Assembly: GCA_017860765.1 (NCBI GenBank)
Contig: JAGDMY010000013.1
Coordinates: 1 to 12,074 of the forward strand
DNA: 12,074 bases
Direction of reading: 5' to 3'
Source of the DNA: Chloroflexota bacterium
GTDB taxonomy: Bacteria; Chloroflexota; Dehalococcoidia; Dehalococcoidales; UBA3254
A program made the translations under genes and the position numbers. Shown in pieces: positions 6,151 through 12,074 of the stretch. Every line of letters starts with the position of its first letter. Positions within the stretch are counted from its first letter, which is position 1. A model generated the notes under the pieces. The model did no database searches. It had not been told where the DNA came from and was given only the letters and a program-made list of their open reading frames with translations.

Positions 6151-6340
6151 GTCGCATATGAGGTTAGATATCTAATTAATCTTGGCTTATATCCAATTTT
6201 AACAGACTGTCCTGAATAATTAAAGAGATCACCTCGAGTGTCGAGATTAACGCAACACTGGTCAAAGGTATCGATTTACAGGCTTTCCCGCAGTCGTCTC
6301 TGATGAGAAAATGCATAATATTATAGGAGGAAAAAAGACT
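6151..6340 (+). other. Long untranslated leader upstream of the SDR operon
   Basis: If transcription starts near 6151, about 190 bases precede the SDR start. The leader contains the TTAGATATCTAA palindrome, a small inverted repeat CTCGA-GTG-TCGAG (6233-6245) and a run of purines at the ribosome-binding site. An ATG at 6311 is in frame with the SDR and would add ten residues, but it has no Shine-Dalgarno. No known riboswitch fold was recognised. Confidence 0.3.
6164..6175. promoter_or_regulatory. Perfect 12-bp palindrome TTAGATATCTAA, candidate MarR operator
   Basis: The sequence equals its own reverse complement over 12 bp. It begins about 20 bp downstream of the TATAAT box, between the MarR gene and the operon it faces. 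A/T-rich palindromes of this size next to the regulator gene are typical MarR-family operators, and this position would block transcription from the rightward promoter. Assignment to this MarR protein is inference from position. Confidence 0.45.
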
Positions 6341-7177
6341 ATGGCGCAAAGGTTTGCCGGAAAGGTAGCAGTGGTCACCGGTGGCGGAGGTGGTATTGGA
6401 GGAGCAGTGGCGTTGGATTTAGCATCTCAAGGGGCCAGGTTAGTGATCAACGATATTGGCAAAGATGAAAAAGGGGTTAGTGAAGCTGATAACATGGTCA
6501 GCAAGATTAAAAAAGCCGGGGGCACGGCCGTGGCCAACTACGATACCGTGGCGACTATGGCAGGAGGCGCCAATATCATCAAAACGGCCATTAGCAATTT
6601 CGGTCGCATCGATATTTTAGTTAACGCGGCCGGCTTTTCTAAAAGAGGACGCACGGTTGAACTGCCAGAGGAAATGTGGGATGCTGAAATAACGGTCCAT
6701 TTAAAAGGCCACTTCGGCTGCAGCAAGGCGGCGGCTATAGAAATGATCAAGCAGAAAAGTGGCGGCCGGATCATCAATTTCTCTTCATCTGCGGGCTTTG
6801 CCTTCGCCAATGTCCCCTTTTTCAATATCGCTTACTCGACGGCTAAAGCGGGAATTGTAGGTTTCACCGCCAGGTTGTCCGCTGAGCTCCAGGAGTACGG
6901 CATCACGGTCAATGGCATCTTCCCCAGCGCTGTCACCAAGGGTTTCCCGGACCCCAGGCCCGGGGCGGATGGTCCGGAATTCGTAGCCCCCGTCATTGTC
7001 TATCTGGTTTCGGAGGAAGCTAAAAATATCACCGGACAGTTTTTCTCAGCCAACGGCGGCAATGTCGGAATATATGCCCGGCCGATGCAGGGACCTTCTA
7101 CATTATATTGCAAGACGGGCAAGTGGACTTTCGAGGAACTCAGCCAGATTGTACCCAAGCTGGCATCCTCAGGGTAG
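6341..7177 (+). CDS. Short-chain dehydrogenase resembling MFE-2/HSD17B4-type 3-hydroxyacyl-CoA dehydrogenase
   Basis: The 278-residue SDR has TGGGGGIG (13-20), Asp38 in INDIG (NAD preference), NAAG (95-98), Ser149 in NFSSSAG, and Tyr165 and Lys169 in YSTAK. The position of the usual catalytic Asn reads VHLKG, with His120. As I recall, VHLxG with His is a feature of the peroxisomal multifunctional enzyme 2 branch. The C-terminal pattern PEFVAPVIVYLVSEEAKNITGQFFSANGG also fits that branch, which oxidises 3-hydroxyacyl-CoA thioesters. AGGAGG (6325-6330) is 10 bases before the chosen ATG, which rules against the ATG at 6311. It is the first gene of a likely three-gene operon behind the MarR-associated promoter. 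A terminator-like hairpin separates it from the alcohol dehydrogenase. The SDR class is firm; the acyl-CoA role is inference. Confidence 0.92.
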   Translation: MAQRFAGKVAVVTGGGGGIGGAVALDLASQGARLVINDIGKDEKGVSEADNMVSKIKKAGGTAVANYDTVATMAGGANIIKTAISNFGRIDILVNAAGFSKRGRTVELPEEMWDAEITVHLKGHFGCSKAAAIEMIKQKSGGRIINFSSSAGFAFANVPFFNIAYSTAKAGIVGFTARLSAELQEYGITVNGIFPSAVTKGFPDPRPGADGPEFVAPVIVYLVSEEAKNITGQFFSANGGNVGIYARPMQGPSTLYCKTGKWTFEELSQIVPKLASSG

Positions 7178-7183
7178 CCGGAC

Positions 7184-7219
7184 GGGCCCGGAACTTCTTC
7201 CCCGGGCCCCATTCTTTTT
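7184..7219 (+). terminator. Strong intercistronic terminator-like hairpin between the SDR and Fe-ADH genes
   Basis: GGGCCCGG (7184-7191) and CCGGGCCC (7202-7209) form a perfect all-GC 8-bp stem around a 10-base loop. CATTCTTTTT follows, so a T-run ends at 7219. This is the clearest intrinsic-terminator shape in the window. It starts only 7 bases after the SDR stop, and its T-tract abuts the AGGAG (7220-7224) of the Fe-ADH. It would either cut transcription and lower ADH expression relative to the SDR, or act as an RNA processing or stability element. Confidence 0.65.
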
Positions 7220-7231
7220 AGGAGTCGGGGC

Positions 7232-8443
7232 ATGATAGACAAAAAAATCTTCGAATTTCCCATTTTATATACTCTCCCCATGGGCAAGATTGCCATCGGC
7301 TGGGGTGTGCATGAAACTGTAGCGGATGAGTGCAAGGAAGCCAAAATCAAAAGGGCTTTGATTACCACCACCGGCCTCAAAGGTACCGGTATCGTCGATG
7401 AGATTAAAGGAATTCTAAATCACCATGGCATTGCGACTGAAATTTTCAGTAAAGTCACCTCTAACCCCAAAGACTATGAGGTCATGGAAGCCTATCAGGT
7501 CTTTAAAGACACCCGGTGCGATGGCGTGGTATCCGTCGGGGGAGGCAGTTCCCACGACTGCGGAAAGGGAGTCCGCGCCGTGGCCTGTAATGGTGGCAGG
7601 TATGTTTGTGACATGGCCATGTTCATCAACCCTCCCTGGATGGAGGAGAGGAAAAAATATAATCCGGTTACCATACCCCAGGTAGCGGTCAATACCACTG
7701 CTGGAACCGGGGCAGAGTCCGGAATCGGAGCAGCTATCATCAATACGCCGGCCCGGGCCAAGCAGCTCCTGTTCCTTACCGGCCAAACTGCGCAGGCGGC
7801 GCTGATTGATCCTTTGCTGGTCCGCTTAATGCCTCAGAATATCACTGCCTGGACAGGGATGGATGCTTTAGCCCATGCCTTTGAATCGTATGTCTCGCGA
7901 ATCCAATCGGACTATACCGCGGCCCTGATGCTGCGCGCCATAAAACTGGTAGCCGAAAACCTCAGGGAGTTTACTTACAACCGGATGAATCACCAGGCCT
8001 GTATCAATATGTGCCGGGCATCTTCGGTGGCCGCTGTTGGTATGCAGTTGGGCTCAGGTCCTGGCATCGTCCACGGCTTAGCTCACACGCTATCGGTTTT
8101 AACCGGCTGTCATCACGGTCGCTCCAATGCGGTTTTTGCCCTGGCTGGAGAAAGATACAACCAGTCCTCCTGTCCGCAGAAATTTGCCGAGATGGCCCGG
8201 GCTATGGGAGTTGACACCACCGGCATGACTGCCATGCGGGCTTCCGATCAGTGGTTTGCCGAGGTTGAAAAACTGCTGCAAGACCTGGGCATCCAGTCCG
8301 GGAATCTGCATGCTCAATTTGGACTAAAACGGGAAGATTTTGGGCATATGGTCGACGTTTATGCCAACGATTTTTGCAGCCAGAGCAACCCGAGAGATTT
8401 TAACCGCGCCGATTGCCTGTCACTGCTGGAGTCGCTTTATTAA
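7232..8443 (+). CDS. Iron-containing (group III) alcohol dehydrogenase
   Basis: The 403-residue product has the full length of Fe-ADH enzymes, which are cytoplasmic NAD(P)-dependent oxidoreductases for alcohols or aldehydes. The N-terminal Rossmann-like domain carries GGGSSHDCGK (103-112, dinucleotide binding) and NTTAGTGAESG (154-164). The C-terminal helical domain carries Asp211 and His215 in GMDALAHAFESY, His281 and His285 in GPGIVHGLAH, and His295 in CHHGRSNAV. By comparison with the FucO numbering as I recall it, Asp211, His215, His281 and His295 are the metal ligands, so the site is complete. AGGAG (7220-7224) lies 7 bases before the start, directly after a terminator-like hairpin. A second hairpin follows the gene. 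The family includes 1,3-propanediol, methanol and 4-hydroxybutyrate dehydrogenases; the substrate cannot be chosen from sequence alone. Confidence 0.94.
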   Translation: MIDKKIFEFPILYTLPMGKIAIGWGVHETVADECKEAKIKRALITTTGLKGTGIVDEIKGILNHHGIATEIFSKVTSNPKDYEVMEAYQVFKDTRCDGVVSVGGGSSHDCGKGVRAVACNGGRYVCDMAMFINPPWMEERKKYNPVTIPQVAVNTTAGTGAESGIGAAIINTPARAKQLLFLTGQTAQAALIDPLLVRLMPQNITAWTGMDALAHAFESYVSRIQSDYTAALMLRAIKLVAENLREFTYNRMNHQACINMCRASSVAAVGMQLGSGPGIVHGLAHTLSVLTGCHHGRSNAVFALAGERYNQSSCPQKFAEMARAMGVDTTGMTAMRASDQWFAEVEKLLQDLGIQSGNLHAQFGLKREDFGHMVDVYANDFCSQSNPRDFNRADCLSLLESLY

Positions 8444-8460
8444 ATAGTCCGGTACGAACA

Positions 8461-8493
8461 CCCCGAAGCCTCGACCCATGAATCGGGGGTTTT
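8461..8493 (+). terminator. Candidate terminator after the Fe-ADH gene
   Basis: CCCCGA (8461-8466) pairs with TCGGGG (8483-8488) across a 16-base loop. GTTTT follows (8489-8493), and a second T-run lies at 8499-8503. The stem is short and the loop large, so termination may be partial. A short AT-rich palindrome (TTCAAAATTGAA, 8502-8513) follows it. Confidence 0.4.
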
Positions 8494-8508
8494 CCCAGTT
8501 TTTCAAAA

Positions 8509-8537
8509 TTGAATCGAGGGTATTTTCGTAATATATA
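8509..8537 (+). promoter_or_regulatory. Weak candidate promoter for the SnoaL-like gene
   Basis: TTGAAT (8509-8514) and TATATA (8532-8537) are 17 bases apart. The expected start near 8544 would fall inside the Shine-Dalgarno (AGGAGG, 8543-8548), leaving almost no leader. The match may therefore be fortuitous in AT-rich sequence. If genuine, the SnoaL-like gene has its own promoter behind the preceding terminator candidate. Confidence 0.25.
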
Positions 8538-8554
8538 TAACCAGGAGGTTTAAT

Positions 8555-9175
8555 ATGGACCTGAAGGAAATGGAAACCAGGCTGCAGGCTATGGAAGATA
8601 CCCTGGCAATTGACCGCCTGCAAAAAATATTCGGTTATTATCTGGACAACGGGCAGAATCAAAAGGTGGTAGATCTTTTCTCGGACAATGCCGAGTCCGT
8701 CGAGATTGCCGACCGGGGAGTCTGCCTGGGGAAGGATGGCATCAGGCGGTTCTTCCTCGGCTATCTGGGGGAGGGACGCCACGGCGATATGCAGGAGACT
8801 CCGCCGGGCAGAATGCTATTCCACATGCAGCTCCAGGGCGTTGTAGATGTCGCTCAGGATGGCCTGACCGCCCGGGGAAGATGGTATGTGCTTATGATCC
8901 AGGCCTGGCCGCTCAATCCCTCAGAGGGCCAGCAATCAGTCCTGGGGCATGGCGTCTATGAAAATGAGTTCGTCAAGGAAGACGGCGTTTGGAAATTTAA
9001 AAAGGTCTTCATGAGCCTGCATTTTCGCTCCCCGATTCCCGAAGGCTGGGCAGCCCTGCCCGTGATCAGCGGAGGTCGCTTTTCCGGGTCTGACCTGCCG
9101 CCCACGGCCTATCATCCCTTCCCCGACATCCAGATCGTGCCTTTCCACTGGAAGCATCCGGTGACAGGCAAATAA
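8555..9175 (+). CDS. SnoaL/NTF2-like fold protein (BaiE/scytalone-dehydratase-like)
   Basis: The 206-residue product begins with a charged amphipathic helix (1-30) leading into IDRLQKIFGYYLDNGQNQKVVDLFSDNAE, the typical first part of SnoaL_4-type domains. A curved beta-sheet cone follows, with HMQLQGVVDVAQDGLTARGRWYVL (90-113) and GHGVYENEFVKEDGVWKFKKVFM (131-153). Members include cyclases, isomerases and dehydratases such as the bile-acid 7-alpha-dehydratase BaiE. Acidic and His residues in the cavity (Tyr28/29, Asp31 and His90 here) often act in catalysis. About 50 C-terminal residues rich in Pro and aromatics extend beyond the core domain. The start has AGGAGG (8543-8548) six bases upstream. 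Its place after an SDR and an Fe-ADH suggests dehydration of a hydroxylated intermediate. The fold is fairly sure; the reaction is not established. Confidence 0.82.
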   Translation: MDLKEMETRLQAMEDTLAIDRLQKIFGYYLDNGQNQKVVDLFSDNAESVEIADRGVCLGKDGIRRFFLGYLGEGRHGDMQETPPGRMLFHMQLQGVVDVAQDGLTARGRWYVLMIQAWPLNPSEGQQSVLGHGVYENEFVKEDGVWKFKKVFMSLHFRSPIPEGWAALPVISGGRFSGSDLPPTAYHPFPDIQIVPFHWKHPVTGK

Positions 9176-9262
9176 TCCATTTGCCGGATAAAATAAGAAC
9201 CATTTTAGCTGGTGCACCATCCGGACAACTACGCGACAGCATTTTATAAATTTTGGCTTTAA

Positions 9263-9279
9263 ATGGTGGCCAGCGCCAT
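9263..9279 (-). terminator. Possible hairpin in the convergent gap after the MmgE/PrpD gene
   Basis: On the minus strand, ATGGCG-CTGGC-CACCAT forms a 6-bp stem with one G-T pair, followed by TTTAAAG. It lies 51 bases past the MmgE/PrpD stop, and is a weak terminator candidate. In the rest of the 154-bp convergent gap (9176-9329) I see only a loose AGGCG/CGCCT repeat near 9298-9320. Confidence 0.25.
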
Positions 9280-9329
9280 CGGGGCAGGCGATTAGGGAGG
9301 CGCCCGCAAGGCTGCCGCCTATATAGTCA

Positions 9330-10718
9330 CTAGCCAATCAGTAGTTCTATTATTGGGTTCAGGCTATCAAGTTCCTCCAAGTTCTCTAGTAATTTCAAAG
9401 CTTTTTCAGCGTTAGCTCGTGTCACTGTCTGAGAGAAGTCTATATTAGCTATAAATTTAGTTTTGATATCATCCATTGATAGCGGCTTTGTCAAGGGTTC
9501 ACCCTTGGGGGTATCATTGGTTTCGCAGAATCTTTCGCCGTTCCTTAATTTGATCTCTATTTTGGCATTTAAGCCCGATTCCCTCAACTCTGCCAACTGT
9601 ATTTGGGTGATAAGTCCTGTTTCCTTAAGTTCGAGTATAGCATACTCAGAGAAGTGCTCAGGCTTAAAGCTCCTCCTCTGGAGTGCATTAGCGACAATAT
9701 ATTGAAAGTTAAAAGCCGCACTGGCGTGGGGAAAACCTCCTATGCGAAAAGGCTGTCCTAAAAAATTATCTATATCCTTCCTGGGCACATAAAGTATAAC
9801 CTTATCTATATCCTCTATTTTTATATTATGTTTATTCGCAATAGCTAGAGCACAATCAATTGCCGAGTGAGAACCGCGGCAGCTTGGGTAGGGCTTGAAA
9901 GTTGCGTGAGTATAATATTTTTGACCCAGGTCTTTGGTTAGAATTTTCTGGTTTATACAGCCACCGGTATAAAGGCGGTAATAGCCGAACTTACCCAGTA
10001 ACGCATCTTCAGGGCCCGTCCAGCCAGCTTTAGCCAATTGTGCCGAAAAAATCCCATTTCTGGCTGCTAACCCCTGGGGAAGTTTAAAAGCTGAAGTGGC
10101 ATCCCATATACTTTGAAAACTCCCCGCCAATTGATTCAGGACCAGTCCAAATGCGTTTCTCATCTGTAATTCAGTTAATCCCAGTAGGCGCCCGGCAATG
10201 GCGGTGGCTCCAAACATATTGATAGTTCCGGTATTATCCCAGCCACGGCCGAAATCAAAGCCCGATGCTGCTAATACTCGTGACGCCATATCATCACCTA
10301 CTACTAAGGCAGTAATCACCTCCTTGCCGTTTACTCCCCGCATTTCGCCCATATTAACAGCAGTCATTACTGTCGTCCCGCTGATATGGTTTGGTAGGTC
10401 CTGATCATCCACCAAAGTATTGACCGGCTCAAAATCGAACGATCTGGCCATGATGCTATTCACCATCGCAGCATTTTGAGCCGGGACCTCCCCTCCCCAA
10501 ACGAGGATTGTGGCTTCTTTTTTCCCTCCCCACCCTTTAACGAGCTTTATTAATTCGGCATTTCCAACCGCTTTGGCACCGCCGATTGCGCATCCCAGAA
10601 CATCGATAACCTGTCTTTTGGCATTCTCCACCGCCGCCTCATCAAAGTTTTTAAAATGTGTATTCAAAATATTCGCTGACAGTTCTTCAATAGCCGTCCT
10701 TCTATTATTGTTAACCAT
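9330..10718 (-). CDS. MmgE/PrpD family protein (2-methylcitrate dehydratase / cis-aconitate decarboxylase fold)
   Basis: The 462-residue product has the usual length and two-domain plan. The helical domain (about 1-265) contains QVIDVLGCAIGGAK (36-49), SFDFEP with Asp95, NHISGTTV with His111, GRGWDNTGTINMFGATAIAGRLLGL (157-181) and AFKLPQGLAARNGIFSAQLAKAGWTGPEDALLG (210-242) with Lys212. The second domain carries KPYPSCRGSHSAID (275-288). Family members dehydrate, decarboxylate or isomerise carboxylic acids. In the relatives I recall, the glycine-rich loop reads His-x-Thr-Gly-Thr, and here Asp161 replaces that His. GAGGAGG (10724-10730) lies 5 bases before the ATG. Stretches of the gene look AT-richer than the central genes. 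It diverges from the PTE-like gene and may share regulation with it. The family is firm; 2-methylcitrate as substrate is doubtful, since no prpB or prpC is nearby. Confidence 0.9.
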   Translation of the reverse strand: MVNNNRRTAIEELSANILNTHFKNFDEAAVENAKRQVIDVLGCAIGGAKAVGNAELIKLVKGWGGKKEATILVWGGEVPAQNAAMVNSIMARSFDFEPVNTLVDDQDLPNHISGTTVMTAVNMGEMRGVNGKEVITALVVGDDMASRVLAASGFDFGRGWDNTGTINMFGATAIAGRLLGLTELQMRNAFGLVLNQLAGSFQSIWDATSAFKLPQGLAARNGIFSAQLAKAGWTGPEDALLGKFGYYRLYTGGCINQKILTKDLGQKYYTHATFKPYPSCRGSHSAIDCALAIANKHNIKIEDIDKVILYVPRKDIDNFLGQPFRIGGFPHASAAFNFQYIVANALQRRSFKPEHFSEYAILELKETGLITQIQLAELRESGLNAKIEIKLRNGERFCETNDTPKGEPLTKPLSMDDIKTKFIANIDFSQTVTRANAEKALKLLENLEELDSLNPIIELLIG

Positions 10719-10836
10719 AGGTGCCTCCTCTTATTTTTGTCCCTCATGAAATAATCTGACTTCAGCCTTAGCTAACTTTACCTCAATCTGTTAATTTTTA
10801 CTAATTTGTTTGCACCTACATTTTCAGCTTCTTGCG

Positions 10837-10845
10837 TGATATAAT
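10837..10845 (+). promoter_or_regulatory. Extended -10 promoter for the phosphotriesterase-like gene
   Basis: TGATATAAT is a perfect extended -10 element (TGn plus TATAAT). No good -35 lies at 16-18 bases; TTGCAC (10810-10815) is 24 bases away, which is too far. Extended -10 promoters can work without a -35. Transcription would begin near 10852, giving a leader of about 42 bases. Confidence 0.45.
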
Positions 10846-10893
10846 GCAGGAAAATATGTTCCTTCGTAACCAATTGGAGAAAGATTTAGCAGG

Positions 10894-11967
10894 ATGAAAA
10901 AAGAAGAACTCACAGGGAAAGTGCAAACGGTTCTGGGAATTGTTGATGCTGATTCTTTGGGGATAACTATAGTTCACGAGCACCTGCTTCATGACATGGA
11001 AATTCATTTTATTGAACCTGATGCGGCCAGCGAAAGGCATCTGGCACATCAGCCGGTTGGATTTGATAATCTCTGGTGGGTGAGACTTAATGAGAGCCGG
11101 AATCTGGACAATCTGAGATTAATTGATGAACAGCTGGCTATAAAAGAAGCTATGTTTTATAAATTAGCTGCTGGCAAGACAATCGTTGAGGTTACCGTCC
11201 CCGGCGTCTTTGGTCGTGACCCTCTGGGATTGCTCCATATCGCCAGTGCAACTAACCTCAATATTATCATGGGCTCGGGGTATTATGCGGGTCCATCTCA
11301 CATTCACCAGCCGGCGATTAAGAACGATCAAGAATTCACCGAAGAAATCGTAAAAGATATCCTGGTCGGCGTTGGTAATACCGGAGTACATGCCGGAATT
11401 ATCGGAGAGATCCATTGCTCGGCATTTCTAAAGGACAGCGAGCGAAATATTCTAAGATGTTGCGCTGCTGCTCAACGGCAGACCGGGGCACCGTTATCTA
11501 TACATCCCAGCCCAAACGATGGTTTAGCGCTGGAAATTATCAAGATACTAAGGGAGGCTGGGGCAGACCTTAGGCACACTATTATTGGGCACATCGATCT
11601 ATCAGGTTTTAGTCGAGATACCTGCCACAAATTGGCAGAGGCGGGTTGTTTTATAGCCTACGACAACTTTGGGCTTGAAGGTCTTTTAGAGCTTCCTGGA
11701 CTGGGCCATGCCGTTGAACTTAATGACAGGCAGCGCATTAACGATATTATGAACCTTATTTCCGACGGCTATTTGGACTATATCCTGGTTTCTCAGGATC
11801 TGGCCACTAAACATAGATTGACCAGCTATGGGGGGCTCGGATATGCTCACATCCTGCGAGATATTATACCTTTGATGCGGGCTCGCGGGTTATCTGAAGA
11901 GCAAGAGTACAAATTATTGGTTGACAATCCGAGACGAGTTTTATCGTTTTTCTGCCCTCGCGGTTAG
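10894..11967 (+). CDS. Phosphotriesterase-related metal-dependent hydrolase (amidohydrolase superfamily)
   Basis: The 357-residue product fits the PTE family, a TIM-barrel binuclear metallohydrolase used for lactone, ester or organophosphate hydrolysis. Visible motifs are HEHL (His28, His30) after beta-1, GEIHCSA with Glu172 at the bridging-ligand position, IHPS with His204, IIGHIDLS with His233, SQDLATK with Asp302, and the late signature SYGGLGYAHILRDIIPLMRARGLSEEQ plus NPRRVL. PTE itself and the quorum-quenching lactonases bridge the metals with a carbamylated Lys; this protein has Glu, as I recall for the E. coli homologue PHP. Residues 35-90 hold a long insertion-like segment (HFIEPDAASERHL and following). 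The ribosome-binding site is poor (GGAG 14 bases upstream, AGG adjacent to the ATG), so translation may be modest. It diverges from the MmgE/PrpD gene. The substrate is unknown; an organophosphate is unlikely. Confidence 0.9.
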   Translation: MKKEELTGKVQTVLGIVDADSLGITIVHEHLLHDMEIHFIEPDAASERHLAHQPVGFDNLWWVRLNESRNLDNLRLIDEQLAIKEAMFYKLAAGKTIVEVTVPGVFGRDPLGLLHIASATNLNIIMGSGYYAGPSHIHQPAIKNDQEFTEEIVKDILVGVGNTGVHAGIIGEIHCSAFLKDSERNILRCCAAAQRQTGAPLSIHPSPNDGLALEIIKILREAGADLRHTIIGHIDLSGFSRDTCHKLAEAGCFIAYDNFGLEGLLELPGLGHAVELNDRQRINDIMNLISDGYLDYILVSQDLATKHRLTSYGGLGYAHILRDIIPLMRARGLSEEQEYKLLVDNPRRVLSFFCPRG

Positions 11968-12074
11968 GAATCCCCTCGGAAGATTTTGAAATATTCTGGC
12001 CGGTATTATCTTCATAGCCTCATTCATTCGTGCTCCTCTGGAAAGAGCCGGGGCGGCTTGGTCCCGTACTTAGG
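11968..12074. other. Downstream non-coding end of the window
   Basis: The 107 bases after the PTE-like stop hold no convincing gene or terminator. A 28-codon frame on the minus strand (11941-12027) has AGGAG 5 bases before its ATG, but it overlaps the PTE-like 3' end and its product resembles nothing I know. A short CTCT-GGAA-AGAG hairpin lies near 12035-12046. Confidence 0.4.

Noticed and set aside
6299..6316. CTGATGAGAAAA resembling a hammerhead ribozyme core just before the SDR
   Set aside because: There is no room for stem II between CTGATGA and GAAA, and flanking stems I/III do not form.
11941..12027. 28-codon minus-strand frame with AGGAG before its ATG
   Set aside because: It overlaps the 3' end of the PTE-like gene in antisense, has no recognisable product and is short enough to arise by chance.

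Overview
The window is a gene-dense bacterial segment, roughly 45-58% GC by hand counts of single lines. It holds nine complete protein genes and the first codons of a tenth. The likely source is an anaerobic, uncultured bacterium, and Chloroflexota class Dehalococcoidia is my best guess. The guess rests on the large exported protein at 2465-4624 (MBG and Big-type Ig domains, a Gly6-Ser2-Pro3 linker, a beta-rich domain ending HFSQYAVV, one C-terminal membrane helix) and on the mix of SDR, iron-ADH, MmgE/PrpD and phosphotriesterase-like genes. No rRNA, tRNA, CRISPR array, transposase or integrase was seen.

Layout. A leftward gene leaves the window at 1-89 behind a strong Shine-Dalgarno. Divergent from it are a lone electron-transfer flavoprotein beta subunit (411-1202), a membrane-anchored alpha/beta hydrolase (1297-2220) and the cell-surface protein (2465-4624). 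The catabolic block follows. On the minus strand are a MarR-family regulator (5535-6080) and a FabG-like SDR (4649-5458). Divergent from these, on the plus strand, are a second SDR resembling peroxisomal multifunctional enzyme type 2 (6341-7177), an iron-containing alcohol dehydrogenase (7232-8443) and a SnoaL/BaiE-like protein (8555-9175). A second divergent pair ends the window: an MmgE/PrpD protein on minus (9330-10718) and a phosphotriesterase-related metallohydrolase on plus (10894-11967).

How the parts may work together (inference). The MarR protein probably controls the divergent SDR operons. The MarR-SDR intergenic region has a good sigma-70 promoter (TTGCAA-N16-TATAAT) followed by a perfect 12-bp palindrome, and a separate 8-bp inverted repeat lies just before the other SDR. 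The enzymes suit oxidation of an alcohol or hydroxyacyl-CoA substrate: two SDRs and an Fe-ADH for hydroxyl/keto steps, a SnoaL-fold and an MmgE/PrpD protein for dehydration or isomerisation, a PTE-like hydrolase for ester or lactone opening, and EtfB for electrons from an acyl-CoA dehydrogenase. No acyl-CoA dehydrogenase, CoA ligase, CoA transferase or EtfA is present, so the substrate cannot be named.

The most informative details are a GC-rich terminator-like hairpin with a U-tract placed directly before the Fe-ADH ribosome-binding site, the palindromic candidate MarR operator, the orphan etfB, and an aspartate in the MmgE/PrpD protein where I recall relatives having an active-site histidine.
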